A stretch of 5,552 nt of DNA from Acidimicrobiales bacterium. Its GTDB lineage: Bacteria > Actinomycetota > Acidimicrobiia > Acidimicrobiales > RAAP-2. Where the stretch lies: contig JADGOD010000095.1 of assembly GCA_017883125.1 (NCBI GenBank), positions 1 to 5,552 of the forward strand. Reading direction: 5' to 3'. The notes under the pieces are model-generated. The model made no database searches, was not told the DNA's origin, and saw only the letters and a program-made list of their open reading frames with translations. Below are positions 1 through 4,370 of the stretch, piece by piece (the stretch's first letter is position 1; the number at the start of each line of letters is the position of its first letter). The translations under genes and the position numbers were made by a program.

Positions 1-25
1 CAGAGACGATGTCGAAGGTCGGCAC
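1..25 (-). CDS. yajQ: YajQ-family nucleotide-binding protein, N-terminal 8 codons only
   Basis: Read on the minus strand from a GTG at 25-23, the sequence gives M-P-T-F-D-I-V-S and then runs off the left edge. This matches the highly conserved start of YajQ (DUF520) proteins, which usually begin MPSFDIVSEVD or MPTFDIVSEVD. Members of the family are small cytoplasmic proteins reported to bind RNA or nucleotides, and some bind cyclic di-GMP. The gene diverges from tRNA-Tyr. There is no Shine-Dalgarno sequence before the GTG, but a TACGAT hexamer lies 6 nt upstream, which fits a leaderless transcript starting at or next to the GTG. Only eight residues are visible, so the identification rests on a short but characteristic match. 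Confidence 0.6.
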
Positions 26-31
26 GCGAGG

Positions 32-37
32 ATCGTA
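32..37 (-). promoter_or_regulatory. Candidate -10 element of the yajQ-like gene
   Basis: On the minus strand this reads TACGAT, matching the actinobacterial -10 consensus TANNNT. Six bases separate it from the GTG at 25, so transcription would start at about the first base of the start codon. No TTGACA-like -35 is visible at the usual distance. Confidence 0.4.
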
Positions 38-73
38 GACCCGGTGCCCTCCCGGGCGCCGATTGCGGCGAAC

Positions 74-79
74 TAGGAT
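74..79 (+). promoter_or_regulatory. Candidate -10 element of tRNA-Tyr
   Basis: TAGGAT fits TANNNT and ends 7 nt before the first base of the tRNA, so the transcript would start at or just before the mature 5' end. No good -35 box is visible. A 5-bp GC hairpin (40-44 with 52-56) lies upstream and is of unknown relevance. Confidence 0.35.
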
Positions 80-86
80 GCCCGGC

Positions 87-171
87 GGATCGGTGCCCGA
101 GTGGCCAAAGGGATCTGGCTGTAAACCAGACGGCTCAGCCTACGGGGGTTCAAATCCCTCCCGGCCCACCA
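87..171 (+). tRNA. tRNA-Tyr (GTA anticodon), CCA encoded
   Basis: This is a class II tRNA with a long variable arm. The anticodon stem is 114-118 with 126-130, and the loop 119-125 carries GTA at 121-123, which reads tyrosine codons. The variable arm (131-143) has a GGC/GCC stem. The T stem is 144-148 with 156-160 around the loop TTCAAAT. The acceptor stem is 87-93 with 161-167, followed by discriminator A168 and an encoded CCA at 169-171. The acceptor stem is imperfect, with an A-C mismatch at pair 3:70 next to a U-G at 4:69. Of the four tRNAs here it is the only one with an encoded CCA. A strong terminator follows 20 nt downstream, so it is probably transcribed alone. Confidence 0.95.
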
Positions 172-190
172 TTTGAAGAGAAGACGGATG

Positions 191-240
191 ACACGCCGGT
201 GACGCGACCCCACGGGGTACGTCACCGGCGTGTTGTTTCT
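191..240 (+). terminator. Rho-independent terminator of tRNA-Tyr
   Basis: A perfect 14-bp GC-rich stem is formed by 191-204 and 220-233. Inside it is a smaller stem, ACCC (207-210) with GGGT (215-218). The downstream strand continues TGTTTCT, a T-rich but not continuous run. It starts 20 nt after the tRNA-Tyr CCA end and precedes the mannosyltransferase gene, so it most likely isolates the tRNA from that gene. Confidence 0.8.
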
Positions 241-282
241 AAGGCTCTCAACAATCCCCCAGCGATCCTCCGGGGATTCCAT

Positions 283-288
283 TACAGT
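283..288 (+). promoter_or_regulatory. Weak candidate -10 for the mannosyltransferase gene
   Basis: TACAGT fits TANNNT and would give a leader of roughly 55 nt before the ATG at 350. No -35 box is recognisable. A 7-bp inverted repeat just upstream (AATCCCC 253-259, GGGGATT 272-278) could be an operator or chance. Nothing else is recognisable between the tRNA-Tyr terminator and the gene. Confidence 0.2.
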
Positions 289-349
289 GACGTTACGAAA
301 GAGTTGCGGTCAGGGCCATGGGGCTCAGAGATCGCTGAAACCGAATCCA

Positions 350-2008
350 ATGGACCTCGACACCTCCCCACAGGCCTCCGGCCACGAGAGCTCACGGCTC
401 GCCGGCCTCGCCGGCTTCGGCTTTGCCGTGGCGACCAAGGCCGACGAGCTGCGCCAGAGGATCGCCCGCCGACTCCGACCGACCCCTCACGCCGAGGAGG
501 GCGCCCTCGATCCCGGGGACTGGCGGTGGCTGCGCCGCCCGGGCCTCCTCGGGTTCTTGGCCCTGGTCTCGATCGCCATCGGGGGGTCGTTCTCCAACTC
601 GCCGTTCAAGCTCGAGATACCCGGGACGTGGTTCTTCGGTGTTCCGCTCTCGAACACCTCGGCCACCGATCACGGGAACCAGCCGCTGCTGATGCTCGGC
701 CTCCTGCTGGTCTACGGCGGCCTCCTCCTCCTCCTCCGGGTCTGGATCCAGCTGAGCAAGGCGCTCAGGAACCGACCGGGCGCTCCGATCTCGCACCTGG
801 TGTGGATCCTGGCGCTGTGGGTGATCCCGATGCTCATCGTCGCCCCGATGTTCAGCCGGGACGTCTTCTCCTACGCCGCGCAGGGCGAGATGGTGAGCCA
901 CCACATCAACCCGTACATCTACGGTCCGTTCACTCTCGGATCAGGTCCCTACGTCAACCCGGTCGACCCCCTCTGGGGCAACACCCCCGCCCCCTACGGC
1001 CCGCTGTTCTTGATCATCGACGGGTTCCTCTCGTCGATCACCTTCCACCAGGCGAACCTCACCGTGATGGCGCTGCGGATCCTCGAGCTGGCCTCGGTCG
1101 GCCTGCTGGCGTGGTGCATCCCGAAGCTGGCCCGCACCGTCAACCGGGATCCCGGTCAGGCCTTCGTCCTCGCCGTGCTCAACCCGATCGTCGTGCTCAC
1201 CTTGGTGGGCGGCGCCCACAACGACGCGATGATGGTGGCGCTCCTCGTCGCGGGGATCACAGCGGCGCGTTTGAAGCATCCGGTCTGGGGGGTGATCCTC
1301 TGCGCCCTGGCCGCCGCCGTCAAGGCGCCGGCCGCGCTCGGGATCCTGTACATCGCGTGGGACTGGCTCGGACCGGGCATCCCGGTCCGCCAGAGGATCC
1401 GACCGCTCGTGATCTCAGGCCTAATCGCCGCCGCCGTCCTGGCCGCTCTCACCGCGATCAGCGGGCTGGGCCTCGGGTGGGTCGGCAACCTGACGACGCC
1501 GGGCACCGTGCAGAGCTGGGATGCCCCCGCCACCGGGTTCGGCATGGGCCTGACCAGCATCGCGCACCTCGTCGGGCTCGGGATCTCGCAACAGGGGGTG
1601 ATCTCGGTGACCCGGGTCATCGGACTCGCCGCAGCGGTGGTGATCGGGATCTGGCTGCTCAAGGAGTCCGAGCGCATCGGGCAGCTGACGGCACTGGGTC
1701 TGACCCTGCTGCTCTTCGTCATCCTCAGCCCGGTGGTCCAGCCGTGGTACCTGACCTGGGGTCTCGTCCTCCTCGCCCCGGTGGCCGAGGGTCGGATCCG
1801 CACCACGGTCATCGTCCTGTCGGTCGTCTCGCCCTTCATCGGGCTCCCCGGTGGACGAGAGCTCATCAACCAGCTCCTCCAGGCGAACCCGGTCGTGGTG
1901 ATCAGCACCCTCGTGGCCCTGCTGGCCTTCGTGGTGGCTCCCCTGGGGCGGTGGACGGCACTCGGGAACCTCGACGAACCGGTGCTGCAGCCCTCGCTGC
2001 ACCACTAG
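350..2008 (+). CDS. mptB: MptA/MptB-type alpha-1,6-mannosyltransferase (GT-C, polytopic membrane protein)
   Basis: This 552-residue integral membrane protein should transfer mannose from polyprenyl-phosphomannose to a growing alpha-1,6-mannan, the backbone of lipomannan-like lipoglycans, on the outer face of the membrane. After a hydrophilic N-terminus (1-60) there are about a dozen hydrophobic segments, for example near 66-81, 112-130, 147-166, 312-334, 350-373, 420-437, 445-465 and 514-533. Family-like motifs are SRDVFSYAAQG (169-179; D171 is the likely GT-C catalytic acidic residue), NTPAPYGPLF (211-220), GGAHND (287-292), KAPAALG (325-331) and PVVQPWYLTW (461-470). The length is close to that of mycobacterial MptB (about 590). 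I chose ATG 350 because the frame upstream runs back into the tRNA-Tyr terminator. No clear Shine-Dalgarno sequence precedes it, so an alternative start such as the GTG at 428 is possible. The next gene is convergent and there is no operon partner. MptA versus MptB cannot be decided by eye. Confidence 0.75.
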   Translation: MDLDTSPQASGHESSRLAGLAGFGFAVATKADELRQRIARRLRPTPHAEEGALDPGDWRWLRRPGLLGFLALVSIAIGGSFSNSPFKLEIPGTWFFGVPLSNTSATDHGNQPLLMLGLLLVYGGLLLLLRVWIQLSKALRNRPGAPISHLVWILALWVIPMLIVAPMFSRDVFSYAAQGEMVSHHINPYIYGPFTLGSGPYVNPVDPLWGNTPAPYGPLFLIIDGFLSSITFHQANLTVMALRILELASVGLLAWCIPKLARTVNRDPGQAFVLAVLNPIVVLTLVGGAHNDAMMVALLVAGITAARLKHPVWGVILCALAAAVKAPAALGILYIAWDWLGPGIPVRQRIRPLVISGLIAAAVLAALTAISGLGLGWVGNLTTPGTVQSWDAPATGFGMGLTSIAHLVGLGISQQGVISVTRVIGLAAAVVIGIWLLKESERIGQLTALGLTLLLFVILSPVVQPWYLTWGLVLLAPVAEGRIRTTVIVLSVVSPFIGLPGGRELINQLLQANPVVVISTLVALLAFVVAPLGRWTALGNLDEPVLQPSLHH

Positions 2009-2042
2009 GTCGTCGGCTCGGACGGGGAGACCCCTCGGTGAG

Positions 2043-2061
2043 CTCTCCCTAGTGGGGAGAG
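2043..2061. terminator. Possible bidirectional hairpin between convergent genes
   Basis: CTCTCCC (2043-2049) and GGGAGAG (2055-2061) form a 7-bp stem with a 5-nt loop. It lies in the 40-bp gap between the mannosyltransferase stop and the acetyltransferase stop, and overlaps the last codons of the latter. GGGAGA at 2025-2030 can compete for the same TCTCCC. There is no T-run on either strand, so it may be only a weak terminator or a 3'-end stabiliser. Confidence 0.35.
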
Positions 2062-2591
2062 GGGCCGGATTCGGCCAGCAGCCGTTGAAGCTCGACGACG
2101 TCGAGCCACTTGCCGTGCTTGCGGCCCACCTCCCGCTCGATGCCGACGAGGGTGAAGCCACAGGACTCGTGGAGCCTGATCGAGGCCTCGTTCTCTCCCA
2201 CGATCCGGGCGATCACGGAGTGGAAGCCCCCTGCCGACGCGTGGGCGATCAAGTCCTCGAGGAGGAGCTTCCCGACCCCCCGACCTCGACCGGAGCGGCC
2301 GACGTAGACCGAGTCCTCGACGGTGGTGGCGTAGGCCGCACGGGCCCGGTAGGGGCCGAGCGAGGCGAACCCAGCGATGATCTCGCCCCGAGCGCCCCTG
2401 GGGCCGTCAGCGGCATCCGGGTCGACAGCCACAAGGGCGGCGTGGGCCCCCTGGTGCTCGGCGATCCACTCGAGCTGCTCGTCGACCTCCCGTGGGATCA
2501 CGTCGAAGGTGACGGTGGTCTCGATGACCTCGGCGTTGTAGATGGCCATCAGGGCCTCTGCATCGCCGGCCTCTACGGAGCGGGTGTACAC
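2049..2591 (-). CDS. GNAT N-acetyltransferase, phosphinothricin/methionine-sulfoximine acetyltransferase-like
   Basis: This 180-residue cytoplasmic enzyme of the GNAT fold would transfer acetyl from acetyl-CoA to an amino group. The start resembles the PAT/Bar/YwnH group, with IYNAEVIETTVTFD at 17-30. It is followed by GPYRARAAYATTVEDSVYV at 79-97, with E92 in the position of the usual catalytic or structural acid. The acetyl-CoA loop RGRGVG is at 102-107, then GGFH (121-124), NEAS (134-137) and LHESCGF (140-146). Residues about 55-69 (Asp/Gly/Arg-rich) look like a small hydrophilic insertion compared with the family. Translation starts at GTG 2591-2589; an in-frame TGA lies just upstream with no earlier start codon between. 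Family members acetylate phosphinothricin, methionine sulfoximine or other small amines, and the natural substrate here is unknown. The gene converges on the mannosyltransferase and diverges from the tRNA-Thr cluster. Confidence 0.85.
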   Translation of the reverse strand: MYTRSVEAGDAEALMAIYNAEVIETTVTFDVIPREVDEQLEWIAEHQGAHAALVAVDPDAADGPRGARGEIIAGFASLGPYRARAAYATTVEDSVYVGRSGRGRGVGKLLLEDLIAHASAGGFHSVIARIVGENEASIRLHESCGFTLVGIEREVGRKHGKWLDVVELQRLLAESGPSPH

Positions 2592-2599
2592 GAGCCTGG

Positions 2600-2605
2600 A
2601 TGGTA
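2600..2605 (-). promoter_or_regulatory. Candidate -10 of the acetyltransferase gene
   Basis: On the minus strand this reads TACCAT (TANNNT), 8 nt upstream of the GTG start. Together with the weak Shine-Dalgarno region this suggests a leaderless or nearly leaderless mRNA. No -35 box is seen. Confidence 0.3.
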
Positions 2606-2667
2606 GTCAGAGTCCGGGGGAATAGTGGCCATGAGGGGGGCAGGGAGACCTATGCCCTCAGAGTGGC

Positions 2668-2673
2668 TATCAT
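2668..2673 (+). promoter_or_regulatory. Candidate -10 of the tRNA-Thr / tRNA-Met / rpmG unit
   Basis: TATCAT is a good -10 match and would place the transcription start near 2680, about 20 nt before tRNA-Thr. It sits in the loop of a 7-bp inverted repeat, CTCAGAG (2657-2663) and CTCTGAG (2674-2680), which could be an operator or chance. The region 17 nt upstream lacks a clear -35. Confidence 0.35.
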
Positions 2674-2701
2674 CTCTGAGCGGTCCTCTGTGGATTCGCA
2701 C

Positions 2702-2773
2702 GCCCTTGTAGCTCAGTGGCAGAGCACCTCCATGGTAAGGAGGGGGTCGTGGGTTCAATCCCCACCGAGGGCT
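2702..2773 (+). tRNA. tRNA-Thr (GGT anticodon)
   Basis: All four stems form: acceptor 2702-2708 with 2766-2772, D stem 2711-2714 with 2722-2725, anticodon stem 2727-2731 with 2739-2743, and T stem 2749-2753 with 2761-2765. The anticodon GGT is at 2734-2736. The discriminator is T2773 and no CCA is encoded. It is first in the transcription unit and lies 6 nt before tRNA-Met. This gene order (thrT, metT, rpmG) is standard in Actinobacteria. Confidence 0.96.
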
Positions 2774-2779
2774 CGCCCT

Positions 2780-2853
2780 GGCGGCGTAGCTCAGTTGGTC
2801 AGAGCACACGGCTCATAATCGTGTTGTCGCGGGTTCGAGTCCCGCCGCCGCTA
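2780..2853 (+). tRNA. tRNA-Met (CAT anticodon), elongator type
   Basis: Acceptor 2780-2786 pairs with 2846-2852, including the G1-U72 pair usual in actinobacterial elongator tRNA-Met. The anticodon stem is 2807-2811 with 2819-2823 and CAT is at 2814-2816. The T stem 2829-2833 pairs with 2841-2845 around TTCGAGT. The anticodon stem lacks the three consecutive G-C pairs of initiator tRNAs. Discriminator A2853 is followed by CTA, so CCA is not encoded. The 6-nt spacing from tRNA-Thr implies one precursor. Confidence 0.95.
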
Positions 2854-2856
2854 CTA

Positions 2857-2881
2857 CGGATCCGGTGGAGAGCCGGATTCG
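2857..2881 (+). other. Hairpin between tRNA-Met and rpmG
   Basis: A 9-bp stem (2857-2865 with 2873-2881, one G-U pair) encloses a 7-nt loop, 3 nt after the tRNA-Met discriminator. There is no T-run after it, and rpmG's ribosome-binding region follows at once, so it is not an evident terminator. It may mark tRNA 3'-end processing, protect the 5' end of the released rpmG mRNA, or shape its leader. Confidence 0.5.
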
Positions 2882-2882
2882 A

Positions 2883-2908
2883 AGAACGAAGAGGAAGCGA
2901 GAACAACC
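2883..2908 (+). promoter_or_regulatory. rpmG translation-initiation leader with GAGGAAG
   Basis: The AGAACGAAGAGGAAG stretch holds the Shine-Dalgarno-like GAGGAAG, ending 11 nt before the ATG. Nearly the same AGAAC-A-GAAGGAA string precedes rplK and rplA at similar distances. Confidence 0.55.
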
Positions 2909-3073
2909 ATGGCAAGGAATGAGAAGCGGGTTCAGGTCACCCTTGAATGCCAGGACTGCAAGCGGCGGAACTACATCACTACGAAGAACAAGGTGAACGA
3001 CCGGGAGCGGATCGAGATGAACAAGTTCTGCCGGTTTGACCGCCGCCACACCCTCCACAAGGAGACCCGTTAG
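2909..3073 (+). CDS. rpmG: 50S ribosomal protein L33
   Basis: This 54-residue basic protein is a small component of the large ribosomal subunit near the E site. The sequence begins MARNEKRVQVTLECQDCK, followed by RNYITTKNK (20-28) and FCRFDRRHTLHKETR at the C-terminus, a clear L33 pattern of typical length. It has the first zinc pair C14-x2-C17, but the second pair reads C41-R-F-D44 where zinc-binding L33 proteins have C-x2-C. Asp44 could serve as a fourth ligand, or zinc binding may be weakened. The ATG at 2909 has GAGGAAG upstream. It lies 55 nt after tRNA-Met and probably shares its transcript. Confidence 0.95.
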   Translation: MARNEKRVQVTLECQDCKRRNYITTKNKVNDRERIEMNKFCRFDRRHTLHKETR

Positions 3074-3092
3074 GCAGACCCTGGGACACCGG

Positions 3093-3101
3093 TGCTAGCA
3101 T
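3093..3101 (+). promoter_or_regulatory. Candidate extended -10 promoter for tRNA-Trp and secE
   Basis: TGCTAGCAT is an extended -10 (TGN plus TANNNT) whose first eight bases form a perfect palindrome. It would start transcription near 3108, about 50 nt before tRNA-Trp. It lies between the arms of an inverted repeat, GGACACC (3084-3090) and GGTGTCC (3115-3121). The -35 region is poor, which extended -10 promoters tolerate. Read-through from rpmG is equally possible, since no terminator with a T-run is seen in the 87-bp gap. Confidence 0.35.
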
Positions 3102-3160
3102 CAGGCTCCGCTCAGGTGTCCGAAGAATCCCAGACTGAGGCCACGATGAGCGGCCCACAG

Positions 3161-3233
3161 AGGGCAGTAGCTCAACTGGTAGAGCATCGGTCTCCAAAAC
3201 CGGTGGTTGGGGGTTCGAGTCCCTCCTGCCCTG
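3161..3233 (+). tRNA. tRNA-Trp (CCA anticodon)
   Basis: Acceptor 3161-3167 pairs fully with 3226-3232. The D stem is 3170-3173 with 3182-3185. The anticodon stem 3187-3191 pairs with 3199-3203 around loop CTCCAAA, and the anticodon CCA is at 3194-3196. The T stem is 3209-3213 with 3221-3225 around TTCGAGT. The discriminator is G3233, as expected for bacterial tRNA-Trp, and the 3' CCA is not encoded. It sits directly before secE, the conserved actinobacterial arrangement. Confidence 0.96.
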
Positions 3234-3285
3234 CTCGACTCAGGAGCATCTGAGACTTGACAACCCCGACAATGAGGGAAGAGAC

Positions 3286-3585
3286 GTGAACCGCGAGCAG
3301 AAGCGCATGATGCAGCGTCAGGGCCAGGCTGGCCCTGACGGAGCGCCGGCCGCGCGGCGCGCCCAGACGGCTCAGGCCCAGCGACGAGCTCCCAAGCAGC
3401 GTGCCGGCCTCCGACAGTTCTTCCGCGAGGTTCGAGAAGAGATGCGCCAGGTGGCCTGGCCCACCCGACCTGAACTCATCAACTACACCACCATCACCCT
3501 TTTCGTGCTGGTGGTCATGACCAGTGTGATCTTCGGATTGAACTTCCTGTTCGGGAAGTTCGTCCTGTTCCTTTTCCAGAAGTAA
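3286..3585 (+). CDS. secE: Preprotein translocase subunit SecE
   Basis: This 99-residue protein is the small membrane subunit of the SecYEG channel, clamping the two halves of SecY. Residues 1-40 are a polar Gln/Arg/Ala-rich cytoplasmic tail. An amphipathic helix follows, with FFREVREEMRQVAWPTR at 45-61, the SecE signature, and then one transmembrane segment at about 69-92. This is the single-span form usual in Actinobacteria. The GTG start at 3286 is supported by AGGGA at 3275-3279, 6 nt upstream. A short inverted repeat (CTCAG 3239-3243, CTGAG 3250-3254) lies between tRNA-Trp and the gene but has no T-run, so the tRNA and secE are probably cotranscribed. nusG begins 21 nt after the stop. 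Confidence 0.96.
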   Translation: MNREQKRMMQRQGQAGPDGAPAARRAQTAQAQRRAPKQRAGLRQFFREVREEMRQVAWPTRPELINYTTITLFVLVVMTSVIFGLNFLFGKFVLFLFQK

Positions 3586-3606
3586 TCCCGAGCGAACGGC
3601 CTCCAC

Positions 3607-4314
3607 GTGACCATTGACAACGAACCCATCGAAGAGATCGAGACTGACACCGACGGCACCGCCGCCGACGTCGTCGCGGACGAGAGCGTCGGGACCGACG
3701 CCGACGTGCCCGTCGAGGAGATCGACGACGGGTACGAGGACGAGGCCCCTGTCAGCGAGAGCCCTTACGACCGTCCTGGCCGCTGGTACGTGGTCCACAC
3801 GTACTCGGGCTACGAGAACAAGGTCAAGGGAAACCTCGAGAACGTGGTGACGTCTCGCTCGATGGAGGATTCGGTCTACGAGATCGTCATCCCCATGGAG
3901 GACGTCGTCGAGTTCAAGGGTGGCAAGAAGGTCACCGTCTCGAAGAAGGTCTTCCCTGGATACATCCTGGTCCGTTGTGAGCTTGACGACGAGACGTGGG
4001 GAGCGGTCCGGGGGACGCCCGGGGTGACTGGCTTCGTCGGCCAGGGCACCAAGCCCGTCCCGCTGTCCCGCAAAGAGGTTGAAGGCATCCTCTACGTCAA
4101 GGTCGAGGGCGACCTGACGGCAGCTAAACGGAGCCGACCACGCCTCGAGTACGAACTGGGTGAGACTGTTCGGGTCAAGGAAGGGCCGTTCGCCGACTTC
4201 TCTGGTCAGATCGACGAGATCAACGAGGATCAGCTCAAGCTCAAGGTCCTCGTCAACATCTTCGGCCGAGAGACCCCGGTCGAGCTCGAGTTCAGCCAGG
4301 TCGCAAAGCTTTAG
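3607..4314 (+). CDS. nusG: Transcription termination/antitermination factor NusG
   Basis: This 235-residue factor binds RNA polymerase, modulates pausing and links to Rho or the ribosome. Residues 1-55 are a strongly acidic, probably disordered extension, common in actinobacterial NusG. The NGN domain spans about 59-165 (RWYVVHTYSGYENKVK at 59-74; FPGYILVR at 116-123; TPGVTGFVG at 137-145). The C-terminal KOW domain contains GETVRVKEGPFADFSG at 185-200. The GTG at 3607 gives this full extension but has no visible Shine-Dalgarno sequence. An in-frame GTG at 3706 would shorten the extension and has none either. The 21-nt gap from secE suggests translational coupling or cotranscription. Confidence 0.96.
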   Translation: MTIDNEPIEEIETDTDGTAADVVADESVGTDADVPVEEIDDGYEDEAPVSESPYDRPGRWYVVHTYSGYENKVKGNLENVVTSRSMEDSVYEIVIPMEDVVEFKGGKKVTVSKKVFPGYILVRCELDDETWGAVRGTPGVTGFVGQGTKPVPLSRKEVEGILYVKVEGDLTAAKRSRPRLEYELGETVRVKEGPFADFSGQIDEINEDQLKLKVLVNIFGRETPVELEFSQVAKL

Positions 4315-4336
4315 CCGCTGCCACATCGGCACGGCT
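4313..4336 (+). other. RNA hairpin across the nusG stop codon, upstream of rplK
   Basis: AGCCG (4313-4317) pairs with CGGCT (4332-4336) and TGCC (4319-4322) with GGCA (4328-4331), giving a 9-bp stem with a single bulged C4318 and a 5-nt loop, ACATC. It overlaps the nusG TAG. With no T-run it does not look like a terminator. Known L11 operons are repressed by L1 binding an mRNA leader structure in this interval, so this is a candidate site. I cannot confirm the L1 consensus from the bases. Confidence 0.45.
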
Positions 4337-4345
4337 CTCACCACA

Positions 4346-4370
4346 AGAACGAAGAAGGAAAGGAACCATC
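4346..4370 (+). promoter_or_regulatory. rplK translation-initiation leader
   Basis: AGAACGAAGAAGGAAAGGAA contains the Shine-Dalgarno matches AAGGAA and AAGGAA in tandem, close to the ATG at 4371. The first ten bases are identical to the rpmG leader at 2883-2892. Confidence 0.6.

Noticed and set aside
2..76. Plus-strand frame open from the left edge to a TAG at 74-76
   Set aside because: The 24 codons show no recognisable family, while the minus strand of the same bases encodes a YajQ-like start with a promoter-like hexamer.
721..737. CTC trinucleotide run in the mannosyltransferase gene
   Set aside because: It encodes a run of Leu in a transmembrane segment and needs no special explanation. 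Slippage would mostly stay in frame.
600..1900. Frequent GGGATC/GGATCC strings in the mannosyltransferase gene
   Set aside because: They come from Gly/Arg-Ile and Trp-Ile codon pairs using ATC in a GC-rich gene, with no regular spacing or common flanks.
199..2052. Plus-strand open frame of about 617 codons overlapping the mannosyltransferase gene
   Set aside because: Its translation is rich in Arg, Gly and Pro with no domain or membrane pattern, and it begins inside the tRNA-Tyr terminator. The other frame gives a clear GT-C protein, so this is a shadow caused by high GC.
2052..2606. Plus-strand open frame opposite the acetyltransferase
   Set aside because: The minus strand encodes a complete GNAT with all motifs; the plus reading has low complexity and no recognisable family.
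2600..2922. Short open frames running through tRNA-Thr and tRNA-Met
   Set aside because: They translate tRNA sequence, including the common artefact VAQWQ.../GVAQLVRA, and are not proteins.
3239..3254. Inverted repeat CTCAG/CTGAG after tRNA-Trp as a terminator
   Set aside because: The stem is only 5 bp and is followed by ACTTGACAA rather than a T-run, so termination before secE is unlikely.
3257..3262. Perfect TTGACA -35 hexamer just before secE
   Set aside because: No -10-like hexamer occurs 16-18 nt downstream; that position falls on the Shine-Dalgarno region and GTG of secE. Probably chance.
3172..4344. Minus-strand open frame of about 390 codons opposite secE and nusG
   Set aside because: It is exactly antisense to two well-conserved genes and runs into tRNA-Trp. 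The Asp/Leu/Val-rich translation is typical of antisense shadows in GC-rich DNA.
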